A DNA stretch of 64,000 nt, from NCBI GenBank assembly GCA_016715205.1, contig JADKBC010000048.1, positions 202,411 through 266,410 of the forward strand. The letters run 5' to 3'. The DNA is from Holophaga sp. (GTDB taxonomy: Bacteria > Acidobacteriota > Holophagae > Holophagales > Holophagaceae). Positions within the stretch are counted from its first letter, which is position 1; each line of letters starts with the position of its first letter. Shown here in pieces: positions 34,694-43,428 of this stretch. The notes under the pieces were generated by a model that ran no database searches, was not told the origin of the DNA, and was given only the letters and a program-made list of their open reading frames with translations. Made by a program: the position numbers and the translations under genes.

Positions 34694-35539
34694 GTGCGTC
34701 TCATAGCCCCCACCGCCTTCAAAGGCACCCTTTCGCCCCTCGAAGCGGCCCACTATTTGGCGCAACCCGGTGATCGGTTGCTGCCCCTATCGGATGGCGG
34801 CGATGGCTTTCTGGAATGCCTGCACCTTGCCCTGGGCGGAACTTTTCGAGAACACATGGCCGCCGACCCCTTTGGCCGCCTCCGCCCGGTATCGGTACTG
34901 GTCTTGCCCGACGGCACCATTGTCGTGGAGTGCGCCAAGGTCATCGGCCTTGCGGGCCTTGATCATCTGGATCCCCTGAACGCCAGTAGCCGGGGCCTCG
35001 GTCAACTGCTGGCGGAGTTTCACCAGGCGCCCGCCCTCTGGGTGGGCCTGGGCGGCAGTGCCACGGTGGATGGAGGCAGAGACTGGCCGGACCTTGCCTT
35101 GCCACCCACCAAGGTCTTCTGTGATGTGGTCACGGATCTGGGCGACGCAGCCCGGGTCTTCGGCCCTCAGAAAGGCGCCCGGCCCGAGGAAATCACCTTG
35201 CTCACCGAACGCCTGCTGGCCCTGGGCCTGCCCCGGGGCCCCCACACCGGTGCAGCGGGAGGCTTGGGTGGCAAGCTGCTTGCCCTGGGTGCGTCATTAT
35301 TGAGCGGGGCAGAAGCCATTCTTGATGCTGTGGGCTTCCAGGACCGATGCCAAGGCTGCACCGCGGTCCTCACGGGCGAAGGGCGCCTGGATGCCAGCAC
35401 CCTGGAGGGCAAGCTGCCCGCCGTGGTGGCCCATCGCGCCCGGGCCCTGGGTCTGCCGGTGCTGGGCCGATTTGGCTCGCGGGGCGAGGGCTGGGAGGCT
35501 GCGGCAGCCCTGTTCAACGACGTGGCCTTCTTGACCTAG
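34694..35539 (+). CDS. Glycerate kinase (GlxK/GarK family)
   Basis: A 281-residue glycerate kinase phosphorylating D-glycerate in glycolate or serine metabolism. Family motifs: APTAFKGTLSP at the N-terminus, LSDGGDGFLE, VGLGGSATVDGG, GPQKGARPEE and TGEGRLDASTLEGKLP. It is shorter than the usual 370-380 residues, so a segment in the middle is reduced. The start is GTG at 34694 without a good ribosome site. It sits between the divergent flagellin and a convergent protein kinase whose stop is one base beyond its own stop. Confidence 0.88.
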   Translation: MRLIAPTAFKGTLSPLEAAHYLAQPGDRLLPLSDGGDGFLECLHLALGGTFREHMAADPFGRLRPVSVLVLPDGTIVVECAKVIGLAGLDHLDPLNASSRGLGQLLAEFHQAPALWVGLGGSATVDGGRDWPDLALPPTKVFCDVVTDLGDAARVFGPQKGARPEEITLLTERLLALGLPRGPHTGAAGGLGGKLLALGASLLSGAEAILDAVGFQDRCQGCTAVLTGEGRLDASTLEGKLPAVVAHRARALGLPVLGRFGSRGEGWEAAAALFNDVAFLT

Positions 35540-35540
35540 A

Positions 35541-36992
35541 TCACGGCGCCCGCCGCAACTGGATCACCATCGGGAAGGGAATTTCCCGGTCCAGCATGGT
35601 GGTCCATTCACGGTAACCGGGTTTGCGGATCGCGAGTTCCTGGGCGCCCTCGCTTGGCACGGGCAGCGTCCACAGGGGCGAGACGCCCATCCGTGTGCCG
35701 TTCAGCAGCACCTCTGCACCAGCGGGTTCAGTGACCACGGAAATGAGATAGGGCGAGCGCTTGAGGACCAGGTGGAGGCTCCATTCACCGGGCTTCACCT
35801 CCCGCACGGTGGGTTCGTACCCGGCCCGTTCCAGGCGCACCAAGTGCGATTGTCCCTTGGCCAGCGGCAGGCGCAGGGGTGCCTGGCCTTTGTACCGCCC
35901 ATCGACCGTAACCTCGGCACTGGGTGGCAGGCTGGCGATTTCCAGGGTCCAGGGTTCTCGCTGTGCAAGCACGGCCAGCACCGTAAGCGAGGCCGCCAAC
36001 CCCAGGCTGCCCAGGGAGATCCAGGCCCACCTTTTCCCGTACCAGGGGATCGCGGCGGTTTCGGGGGCGGGGGCAGGTTCCAATGGGAGGGGCGCATGCA
36101 TTAAGGGCGCGGGTGGCACAAAGGGCCGAGTCCAAGCCAGGGGCAAATCCCCGGCCAGGTAGGCATGGAGACGAGGCTTGGCTTCCTCGGGAATGGGCAG
36201 CGCGTCCAGCAGATCGTGAAGAAAGGCTTCCAGATCCGGATAGCGCTGGGAGGGAAATTTCGCAAAGGCCCTGGTGAAGACCGCCAAAAAATCGGGTGAA
36301 TAGCCCGATGGAAGCTTCGGTTCGTCATGCACCACCGCATAGAGCGTGGCTCCCACATTGGCACCGTGAAACGGCAAGGCTCCTGTGAGCAGTTCGAACA
36401 CGGAAACCGTGTAAGCCCAGCGATCCGTGGCGGGAGAAGCTTCCCCGCCCACGAGCAGTTCCGGAGCGGTATAGGAGGGTGTGCCAAACACCATGCCCGC
36501 CTGGGTGAGCTTGGATTCCTCGCCCCGGGCGATGCCGAAATCCATCAGTTTCAAACGCCCTTCCCGGCTCACGATCATGTTTTCGGGCTTCACATCCCGG
36601 TGCGCAATGCCCGCCTCCCCCGAGGCCCGCAGGGCGGCGGCCCCCTGGATCAGCAGATGGAACAGGCTTTCCAGATCAAGCCCATCCTTGACCATCCGCG
36701 AGAGCAGCGCCCCATCCACAAACTCCATGGTCATGAAGGGCCCCACCAGGGGATCTTCGCCCACATCAAAGACCGTCACAATGTTCGGGTGATTCAACCG
36801 GGCACTGATTTCGGCTTCCCGCTGGAACCGCAGCAGCAGGATCTGCCGGTCCTCGGACAGACAATGGACAATTTTTACCGCCACCTGCCGTTTCAACAGC
36901 GGGTCACGGGCCAGGTACACCACGCCCATGGCACCACGGCCCAGCACGCGCTGAACCTGGTAGCGACCGATGGTGGGAGGCGGAATGGGCAT
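35541..36992 (-). CDS. Ser/Thr protein kinase with C-terminal PEGA domains
   Basis: A 483-residue membrane kinase. Residues 5-265 form a Hanks-type kinase: glycine loop GRGAMGVVYL, Lys in VAVKIV, catalytic HRDVKPENM, LMDFGIARG and APELL. One membrane helix lies near residue 320 (WAWISLGSLGLAASLTVLAVLA). Two PEGA domains follow (LPPSAEVTVDGRYKGQAPL, EPAGAEVLLNGTRMGVSPL) outside the membrane. PEGA domains bind surface structures, so it may sense the envelope. The start at 36992 gives the family N-terminus, although no ribosome site is visible. Targets are unknown. Confidence 0.92.
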   Translation of the reverse strand: MPIPPPTIGRYQVQRVLGRGAMGVVYLARDPLLKRQVAVKIVHCLSEDRQILLLRFQREAEISARLNHPNIVTVFDVGEDPLVGPFMTMEFVDGALLSRMVKDGLDLESLFHLLIQGAAALRASGEAGIAHRDVKPENMIVSREGRLKLMDFGIARGEESKLTQAGMVFGTPSYTAPELLVGGEASPATDRWAYTVSVFELLTGALPFHGANVGATLYAVVHDEPKLPSGYSPDFLAVFTRAFAKFPSQRYPDLEAFLHDLLDALPIPEEAKPRLHAYLAGDLPLAWTRPFVPPAPLMHAPLPLEPAPAPETAAIPWYGKRWAWISLGSLGLAASLTVLAVLAQREPWTLEIASLPPSAEVTVDGRYKGQAPLRLPLAKGQSHLVRLERAGYEPTVREVKPGEWSLHLVLKRSPYLISVVTEPAGAEVLLNGTRMGVSPLWTLPVPSEGAQELAIRKPGYREWTTMLDREIPFPMVIQLRRAP

Positions 36993-37172
36993 GGGCAGGA
37001 GGTTGCGTGGGTAGCATGGGCAGGTGCTGAGGGTTCGCCCCCTGTGCCCCTGGTGCATCTGTGTTTCGGCAGGAAGGGATGGGAGGCTTAGGTCTGCACA
37101 AGGTAGCCTTCCCGAATCAACCCTCGGGAAAAACGCCAGTCGCCGTTAGAATGGAAGGTTCTGGAGGCTTTC

Positions 37173-38783
37173 ATGCTGGGGGTTCAAAACGTGACCATGC
37201 GCTTCGGCGCCAAGATCCTCTTCGAGGATGTCACCACCAGCTTTCCGCCCGGGCGCCGCTACGGCCTGACGGGCCCCAATGGCTCCGGCAAATCCACATT
37301 CATGAAGGTCCTCACCGGAGAAATCGAGGCCCATACCGGCACCATTCAACGCCCCCGCAAGATGGGCGTGCTGAGCCAGGATCAGTTCGCCTTTGACGAA
37401 TTCCGCGTCATCGACACCGTGATCATGGGCAACAAAGGCCTCTGGAAGGCGCTCCAGGAGCGGGATGCCATCTACGAAAAAGCCGAAATGACAGACGAAG
37501 ACGGCATGCGGGTGGCCGAATTGGAAGGCATCGTGGCCGATGAAGACGGTTACACCGCCGAAAGCGATGCCGCCGTATTGCTGGACGGCCTGGATATCCC
37601 TGAGGAACTCCATGAACGCAGAATGGGTGAAATGCAGGGCGGCCAGAAGATGCGCGTGCTGCTGGCCCAGGCCCTTTTTGGTCATCCCGAGGCACTCCTG
37701 CTGGACGAACCCACCAACCACTTGGATTTGGATTCCATCCACTGGCTGGAAAATTTCCTCAACTACTATCCCGGCTCCGTCATCGTCATCAGCCATGATC
37801 GGCATTTCCTGAACGGGGTCTGCACCCACATCGCCGATATCGACTACCGCACGATCATTCAGTACACCGGCGGCTACGACGACATGGTGATGCAGAAGAC
37901 CCAGATCCGCAGCCGTCTAGAATCCGAAAATTCCCAGCGCGAAAAGAAGATCGCCCAGCTCAACGAGTTCATCCAGCGCTTCGCCGCGGGCACCCGCTCC
38001 AGTCAGGTGAATAGCCGGCGCAAGGAAGTGGAACGCCTCGCACCCGGTGAACTGGCCCGCAGCAACATCGCGCGCCCCTACATCAAGTTCGACCAGAAAC
38101 GCCCCAGCGGCCGTCATGCCCTGGAATTCGAGCATGTGTGCATGGGCTACGAGGTGGGCGGTCAGCACCTGGAGGTCATCCAGAATTTCACCGCCAACAT
38201 TGCCCGGGGCGAGAAAGTGGCCATCATCGGGCGGAACGGCGCGGGCAAATCCACGCTGTTGAAGGCCCTGTTGGCCAATGCACCGCAGGTTACTGAAATT
38301 GACCGCGGCATCATCTCCGGCGAGGTGCGCTGGGGCCACGAAGCCAATGTGGGCTACTTCGCCCAGGATTTCCGTGAAAGCATTCCCAACAACTGGACCC
38401 TGGTGGATTGGCTGCGGCAGTTCGATCCTGATGCACTGGTGGAGGAAATCCGTGGTGTGCTGGGCCAAATGTTGTTCCGAGGCGAAGAAGGCACCAAGAA
38501 AACCGAAGTGCTGTCAGGGGGCGAAGCCTGCCGCCTGATGTTCTCCAAGCTCATGCTTCAGAAGCCCAACATCCTGGTGCTGGACGAGCCCACCAACCAC
38601 CTGGATCTGGAAGCCGTCATCGCCCTCAACACGGCCCTGCAGAACTACGACGGTACCGTGCTCCTGGTCACCCACGACGAAGATCTGATCGACGAAGTGG
38701 CTACCCGAATCTGGAACTTCGACCATGGCAAGATCGAAGACTTCCAGGGTCCCTATTCCGAGTTCCTGGCGAAGATGGCCTGA
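37173..38783 (+). CDS. ABC-F family ATPase (YbiT/EttA-like)
   Basis: A 536-residue protein with two nucleotide-binding domains and no membrane helix. Walker A sites: GPNGSGKST and GRNGAGKST. Signatures: MQGGQKMRVLLAQAL and LSGGEACRLMF. Walker B: LLLDEPTNHLDLDS and LVLDEPTNHLDLEA. A charged linker with ARSNIARPYIKFDQKR lies between the domains. ABC-F proteins act on ribosomes to relieve stalling; YbiT-type length and signature fit. GGAGG before the ATG fixes the start. A tRNA gene follows 34 bases after the stop. Confidence 0.94.
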   Translation: MLGVQNVTMRFGAKILFEDVTTSFPPGRRYGLTGPNGSGKSTFMKVLTGEIEAHTGTIQRPRKMGVLSQDQFAFDEFRVIDTVIMGNKGLWKALQERDAIYEKAEMTDEDGMRVAELEGIVADEDGYTAESDAAVLLDGLDIPEELHERRMGEMQGGQKMRVLLAQALFGHPEALLLDEPTNHLDLDSIHWLENFLNYYPGSVIVISHDRHFLNGVCTHIADIDYRTIIQYTGGYDDMVMQKTQIRSRLESENSQREKKIAQLNEFIQRFAAGTRSSQVNSRRKEVERLAPGELARSNIARPYIKFDQKRPSGRHALEFEHVCMGYEVGGQHLEVIQNFTANIARGEKVAIIGRNGAGKSTLLKALLANAPQVTEIDRGIISGEVRWGHEANVGYFAQDFRESIPNNWTLVDWLRQFDPDALVEEIRGVLGQMLFRGEEGTKKTEVLSGGEACRLMFSKLMLQKPNILVLDEPTNHLDLEAVIALNTALQNYDGTVLLVTHDEDLIDEVATRIWNFDHGKIEDFQGPYSEFLAKMA

Positions 38784-38817
38784 TTCAGGCCCACATGTAA
38801 GAATCTAGACGTCCACA

Positions 38818-38894
38818 GGTCCCGTAGCTCAGCTGGATAGAGCGTCCCCCTCCTAAGGGGAAGGTCAGCAGTTCGAATCTGCTCGGGACCACCA
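38818..38894 (+). tRNA. tRNA-Arg (anticodon CCT)
   Basis: A 77-base cloverleaf: acceptor GGTCCCG paired with CGGGACC, D arm GCTC/GAGC, anticodon stem TCCCC/GGGGA, anticodon loop CTCCTAA (CCT reads AGG), T arm AGCAG-TTCGAAT-CTGCT, discriminator A and encoded CCA. It follows the ABC-F gene and borders an AT-rich stretch. Confidence 0.97.
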
Positions 38895-39136
38895 ATAACA
38901 TTCCCACGACAGAAGGCATTGCCCCCGAGCGGCGAGATGCTCACCCATTGCTAAATACAGCCCAAAAATTTCACAATTAGCCGGCCCAATCGAAACATCT
39001 CGAAGGTAAAGAAGCGTCTTATAAATGCAGCGGCCATCGAAAGGAAGGGGCAGACAATCGCGAAGTTTTAAAAAATACAAAGAAGTCGCTTTAACCATCG
39101 TAATCTCAATCTATGAAATTCTTTTGGAGGGATGGC

Positions 39137-40279
39137 TTGAACATTCATAGATCTCTTCGTCTACTCTTGGCGTCACTACTGATCTGTTGCGCTTTCAGCT
39201 GTGGGGGTGGTGGGTCACCTACCCCACCAGCAACGGATTCGGTTCCAAACCCCTTTTCTATCCCCAGCGAAACGGATGTGGGTTTGGGTGCGACCGCTAC
39301 ATCCAGTCAAGTGCAGATCACAGGGATCAATATCCCAACATCAATTTCCGGGTCAAACGGATCAGAAATCTGCATAAACTCAGGGCCATTCAGCAGCACA
39401 TCTAAAATGATCAATAATAATGAATATTTCCGAGTCCGCGCAGTGTGTTCATCTAATTATTTAACAAAATTTTCATGGATAGTAAATGTTGGAACAGTTT
39501 CTGCTGAATTCAGCGCAACTACAATACCGAGGCCGGTTGATAATATTATCACATTAACTCCAATTATAACAAATAAATCAAATTTTGAGATAGATCAAAA
39601 TACTACAATTCAGTTCACGGGTGCTTCAGACATTCAGGGAGATGCATACACTGTTGACAAATATCTTGCAGTTTGTAATCACTTTAGTAATCCAATTACT
39701 ACCCCATCCCTTTCGGACGGCAGATGGACCAGTGTCAAACCTTCTTCTGTAACAGCTAGTGTTGTCGGAAATACAGGACCAATGAGCGGCACTTATAACA
39801 TTAATGTGTTTCCACTCATTAACGGCCAAATCGGGAAACCCGTGACAACCACCATTGAAGGGGTTTGGTCCACACCACAATTTGAATTTTCTTACACTGA
39901 CGATTGGAATTCAGTCCCACATCCGAATGGTGATTTCCCAGGTATAATTGAATTAAAACTTCTGATGGGGCTCGCTGAGAAGGGTATTGGGACTGTCACA
40001 ATTACTCCACCTCTTGGGGTAAATGTCTCAGATGTCAAAAATACAACAGTATCGCTAAACAATACGACCTATATTTCATACACAATCAATTCTCCAACTT
40101 CACTCGCATTTCAGACTTTACCGGGAAATTCCGAAACAGATTACATTACAAAATCTGAAATATTAACTTATGCAACAGTAAATATCTTATATCATGATGA
40201 TATATCTAATTCAGATGTTACATTTACAAAAATATTCACTATTGTTGATGATGTTAAATATATTGGGCATGGGCAGTGA
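39137..40279 (+). CDS. Unknown lipoprotein in the AT-rich stretch
   Basis: A 380-residue predicted lipoprotein with lipobox in CCAFSC followed by a GGGG linker. The best start is TTG at 39137, which has GGAGGG 5 bases upstream; an ATG at 39113 lies before that site and would add 8 residues. The mature part is rich in Thr, Ser, Asn and Ile and looks like several immunoglobulin-like or fibronectin-like beta sandwiches, with segments such as STSKMINNNEYFRVRAVCSS. Codon use is AT-rich, unlike its neighbours. It is probably a surface or envelope protein gained by transfer. No function can be named. Confidence 0.7.
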   Translation: MNIHRSLRLLLASLLICCAFSCGGGGSPTPPATDSVPNPFSIPSETDVGLGATATSSQVQITGINIPTSISGSNGSEICINSGPFSSTSKMINNNEYFRVRAVCSSNYLTKFSWIVNVGTVSAEFSATTIPRPVDNIITLTPIITNKSNFEIDQNTTIQFTGASDIQGDAYTVDKYLAVCNHFSNPITTPSLSDGRWTSVKPSSVTASVVGNTGPMSGTYNINVFPLINGQIGKPVTTTIEGVWSTPQFEFSYTDDWNSVPHPNGDFPGIIELKLLMGLAEKGIGTVTITPPLGVNVSDVKNTTVSLNNTTYISYTINSPTSLAFQTLPGNSETDYITKSEILTYATVNILYHDDISNSDVTFTKIFTIVDDVKYIGHGQ

Positions 40280-40700
40280 TCACCGAATAAATTTGGCACC
40301 TACAATCTCCGTTTACAGCTGTGCCTATAGTCTTCTGCTTAGGAAGCGGTGAGTTGTGTCCTGTACGGCAGTACAGGTTATGACTACCCTTACGACAAAC
40401 ACCGTGAATGGGTCGAAAAGCCCCTCCTAACCATTCCCTTCCATTCATTACACCCTCCTGGTGGCCCAGAAAAATGGGCGGCGACAAGGGAACGGAAACG
40501 TCGCGCCCCGCTCGAAATTGACCAGGGTGTCCAGCCGCTTGTTCTACACCAAGAACCGAAGGGACTTCGCTTCCCACGGAGCCTAAAGTCCAAGTGGTAT
40601 CGCAAAAAGGGTGTTGAGGTCCATCCCAACACCATCTTAACTCCAAGCCATGCCTGATCGGGTTACTCATACGGTTCAGCAAGGAACCTTTAAAGCAAAT
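40280..40700. other. Gap of 421 bases without a supportable gene
   Basis: Composition here rises to near 53% GC, between two AT-rich genes. Short open frames exist on both strands (for example plus 40349-40657) but none has a ribosome site, a recognised motif or consistent codon use. A small palindrome CTGTAC-GGCA-GTACAG is at 40361-40376. It may be a decayed insertion or gene fragment. Confidence 0.4.
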
Positions 40701-41258
40701 CTATTTAACCTTACCGATGTTTATTTTATAAGACCCTACCATCAGATTTGGACCGTGCTCAGGTGTTTCGATTCCTAACTCTTCACCATTGAGAAAAAAT
40801 TCGTTATTGCGATAGGTCAACAAAGGTTTCTCAAGTTCAGGAAGCGCCCTAAGCACCGCAAAGGCCAAGTGAACAAACGCATCAATCGTCTTGAATTGCC
40901 GCATAACAAGGCGATCAAGAAGCAGATTACGTTCAAACTTGTTCAAGCTTCTCGAATAAAAAACAACTTTACCTTCAAAAAAAATATGTTCACCATCTGT
41001 TGAAATATTATAGCTTCTATTTTTGTCAGAAACTGTGAAGTTAAAATTTGATCCATTTTTGAAAGCCGTCATCAAGCTTTGAAACTTAGGGTGCTTGATA
41101 TAGGCAGCACCAAAATCAATTTTCTTTATCACGGGTCTTAATTCACCTGCGGTAGGACCGTACATCATCTGGTTGTATTGCATTGCCTTCATTCGCTCTT
41201 CTGGCGTCTGGGCCTTGGCCTTTGCCTTCTTCGGGGCTTTTCCTGTGGGTGTCGTCAT
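40701..41258 (-). CDS. Unknown protein of the AT-rich stretch
   Basis: A 185-residue soluble protein with a Lys/Ala-rich N-terminus (residues 1-20) and a mixed alpha/beta body. It includes FGAAYIKHPKFQSLM, NRSYNISTDGEHIFFEGKVV and SYKINIGKVK. GAGGA lies before the ATG. Codon use is AT-rich except for the first 50 bases, which look like the surrounding genome. No family is recognised. It is a candidate accessory gene delivered with the lipoprotein. Confidence 0.65.
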   Translation of the reverse strand: MTTPTGKAPKKAKAKAQTPEERMKAMQYNQMMYGPTAGELRPVIKKIDFGAAYIKHPKFQSLMTAFKNGSNFNFTVSDKNRSYNISTDGEHIFFEGKVVFYSRSLNKFERNLLLDRLVMRQFKTIDAFVHLAFAVLRALPELEKPLLTYRNNEFFLNGEELGIETPEHGPNLMVGSYKINIGKVK

Positions 41259-41411
41259 GGCTGTCCTCGGTGCATGCTGAACTTAGAAAGAGTTTCGCAC
41301 AGGATGGAAAAGGCCAATGGCTGAATCCGTTGAACCCAGCCTGATTAGATATGGGTGGACCCTCCGCCTCACCATCTCGGTGCCGCTGTTATCGTGGCTG
41401 TGGAGTCCCCC

Positions 41412-41705
41412 ATGCCCCTCTTCGACTTCCAGTGCACACAATGCGGCGCCATCCGCGAGGTCCTGCTCTACGCTGGCCAATCTGACCCCGTAGCTTGCGA
41501 AGCATGCGGGGCCAAAGTCCGCCGCCTGATCTCCGCTCCGGCCGGCCTCAAGCGCATGGATGGATTTTTCCATAAGGACAATCCCAGTGATGCACAGCTC
41601 GCATCCAAGGGCTTGGCGAAATACGTGAACCGGGGGGATGGCACCTACGAAAAAGCCTCGGGTAGTGGCCCCAGTGTGATGAGCCGAGACCAACTGCCAC
41701 TCTAG
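41412..41705 (+). CDS. FmdB-family zinc-ribbon protein
   Basis: A 97-residue protein starting MPLFDFQCTQCG, with the second Cys pair in CEACGAKV, giving a C2-C2 zinc ribbon typical of FmdB-type regulators. The C-terminal half is hydrophilic and continues past the ribbon to MSRDQLPL. GGAG precedes the ATG at 41412. FmdB-like proteins are putative transcriptional or assembly factors of unknown target. The gene is alone and lies just outside the AT-rich stretch. Confidence 0.9.
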   Translation: MPLFDFQCTQCGAIREVLLYAGQSDPVACEACGAKVRRLISAPAGLKRMDGFFHKDNPSDAQLASKGLAKYVNRGDGTYEKASGSGPSVMSRDQLPL

Positions 41706-41790
41706 GCTTGGTTGGCAGCATGCGTGCTGAACAGAAGTGCAGGTATGTGGGGCACCAGCGCTGTGAGAAGCCTCCTCGGCGAGCGACTGT

Positions 41791-42189
41791 CTAAACGGAA
41801 GGCGTCTTGGGCCGGATCTTGATCGTAACGGAGGTGGCACCTCCCACGCCAAATCCGAGGAATTTCCCATCCGCGTTGAAGCTGATGGAAAGGCCGATTT
41901 CGAAGACTTCCATGTCCTGGCTCATGAACTGGGTGAATTCACCGATGCTCTCTTGGATGGCGGCCTGGGCGGATTTCAGCCCGCTGCGAAACTTGGAGGG
42001 CGTCACCACCACGCCCAGGGTTTCGGGCACCAGCAGCCCACCTGCCGAGACCTGATAGCCGGGCTCTGCGCCACCGCCAGCCACGGGTTTCCTTGTGACT
42101 TTCCTGGTGGGAGCTTTTACCACGCTCTTTTTAGTGGCGGCCTTGGCAGCAGAGGCGGGTGGGGAGACCTTTTTTTCGGGTGGTTTCAT
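41791..42189 (-). CDS. Trypco1-like (CU044_2847-type) protein with Lys-rich N-terminus
   Basis: A 132-residue protein. Residues 1-45 are Lys/Pro/Ala-rich and probably disordered. Residues 50-130 resemble the trypsin-co-occurring domain 1: an amphipathic helix (LKSAQAAIQESIGEFTQFM), then a beta pair FEIGLSISFNADGKFLGFGVGGATSVTIKIRP. In actinobacteria this domain accompanies proteases and effector modules in predicted conflict systems. Here the neighbouring gene codes for a secreted unknown protein and there is no protease nearby. The family match is from memory of the pattern, so it is tentative. Confidence 0.55.
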   Translation of the reverse strand: MKPPEKKVSPPASAAKAATKKSVVKAPTRKVTRKPVAGGGAEPGYQVSAGGLLVPETLGVVVTPSKFRSGLKSAQAAIQESIGEFTQFMSQDMEVFEIGLSISFNADGKFLGFGVGGATSVTIKIRPKTPSV

Positions 42190-42204
42190 GTGAGCTCCCC
42201 TGTG

Positions 42205-42921
42205 CTACTTCCCAAACACTTCGTCGAACTGACGGATGGCGATGGGATCCCCTTCCTGACGCAGGGGGGCGCGAAATTCCAGGGGATGAAGATCCGCGAA
42301 GGCGCCGCCCTGGGCGATGTTGAAGTTGATGTAGGCGATGAATTCCTGCTGCCGTCGCTGGATGTATTTCCGCCAGGGTTTGGAAAGGAAAGCCAGGAGG
42401 GCCGAATCCAGGGTGGTCCAGGTCTGCAAGTGACTTTCGAAGCCCTTGGGGCCTTCCCAGTAGCGATAGATCACCACCATTTTGGCGCCCACGGGAAAGG
42501 GGTTGTTCATGCGCCCCGTTTCCACCCGACCTTCGATGAGATACACGCGAAGCCCTGGCTGCCGATACGCCAGCGCGAGGCTCCCACGAAGACCGTGGGC
42601 ATCATCGATGACCAGTTTTTCTCCCTGAGGTTCATTGGCAAAGAGGCTCGGGACAAACTGGCAGTGCCGCCACATGGCCGCGGCCAGCCGGGGGCGGTCG
42701 AAGAGCTTTTCCATGACGGCCAGCCGAACCCGAGTGGGCGGAGTCTGGGTCTCGAAGGTGAAGTCGGCCTTCTGGAAAATGGTCTGAGCCAGGGCACGGT
42801 GTTCCGGATTCATCTGGTTGAAGGGAAGCTGCGCCCAGCCCAGCGTCGAAAGAATTAGGAGTCCCGCCAACCGGGCCGCAAGCCCGATGGTTCCAGAGGG
42901 TCGCTCACCGGTGTTGAACAT
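42205..42921 (-). CDS. Secreted protein of unknown function
   Basis: A 238-residue protein with a signal peptide (hydrophobic LAARLAGLLILSTLGWA, cleaved after residue 30 or so). The mature region has charged alternating motifs: RVRLAVMEKLFDRPRLAA, VIYRYWEGPKGFESHLQTWTTLDSALLAFLSKPWRKYIQ. Pattern suggests a helical or mixed periplasmic protein without enzymatic signature. It is 15 bases upstream of the Trypco1-like gene, so both are probably cotranscribed. Confidence 0.65.
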   Translation of the reverse strand: MFNTGERPSGTIGLAARLAGLLILSTLGWAQLPFNQMNPEHRALAQTIFQKADFTFETQTPPTRVRLAVMEKLFDRPRLAAAMWRHCQFVPSLFANEPQGEKLVIDDAHGLRGSLALAYRQPGLRVYLIEGRVETGRMNNPFPVGAKMVVIYRYWEGPKGFESHLQTWTTLDSALLAFLSKPWRKYIQRRQQEFIAYINFNIAQGGAFADLHPLEFRAPLRQEGDPIAIRQFDEVFGK

Positions 42922-43000
42922 CGTGGGTATCCAGGGCCTCGAACAAGTGGTCTGCCAGTGGTGGTGGGATTCAAGCTGAACAGCGGAGGGACAGAAGCTA

Positions 43001-43339
43001 TTACCTTACTAAATCAAAACCAACCCTTGGCCCCATTTTCGTTCGCTTGACACGGTTCAAGAAAGTGCCAAAGGCGGCCGCGGCCCTGCGGCGCACGAAG
43101 ATGAGTTGGTAATCCTTCACCTCAACCATGAATAGGGAACCCTCCACCGTGACTTGATATGTAAAGAGATCGGCAGTGGAGATATGCTCCCGGTCATCTT
43201 TCAGCAAACCCATTTGATGAAGCCGATCCAGGGATACGTGGCGAGGCTTGAGAAAATGTTCGAGCTCGACATCGCCTGCCGCCTCCCGTGCCAGAACCAA
43301 GGCGTCCCGGCCATCGAAGAATTCAGGAGAAAGACACAT
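43001..43339 (-). CDS. Small unknown protein
   Basis: A 112-residue cytoplasmic protein. The start is taken at 43339, where AGAGG lies upstream; the frame continues further up without a better site. The sequence contains EHFLKPRHVSLDRLHQMGLLKDD and a C-terminal basic part FVRRRAAAAFGTFLNRVKRTK. It may be an alpha/beta nucleic-acid or cofactor-binding domain, but I recognise no family. Codon use matches the genome. Confidence 0.5.
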   Translation of the reverse strand: MCLSPEFFDGRDALVLAREAAGDVELEHFLKPRHVSLDRLHQMGLLKDDREHISTADLFTYQVTVEGSLFMVEVKDYQLIFVRRRAAAAFGTFLNRVKRTKMGPRVGFDLVR

Positions 43340-43428
43340 GGTTGCCTCTGGGCCGATGCAGCCTACCCGCGCGGGCCACCCGGTCATCTTCGCAGTCCAT
43401 GTGACGGAACAGGCAGAATCCTTTTGCC

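Larger units (their letters stand above)
38895..41280. other. AT-rich, island-like stretch next to tRNA-Arg
   Basis: Base composition falls from about 62% GC to roughly 40-45% (by eye) just after the tRNA and recovers near 41280. Two unrelated unknown genes and a non-coding middle part lie here. I found no integrase, no transposase and no repeat of the tRNA 3' end downstream, so integration is inferred only from position and composition. Confidence 0.5.

Noticed and set aside
40349..40657. Possible small gene in the gap of the AT-rich stretch
   Set aside because: No ribosome site, no family, and an equally long frame exists on the other strand.
38870..41300. Direct repeat of the tRNA-Arg 3' end as an attachment site
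   Set aside because: I searched by eye for CTGCTCGGGACC downstream to about 41300 and found no second copy.
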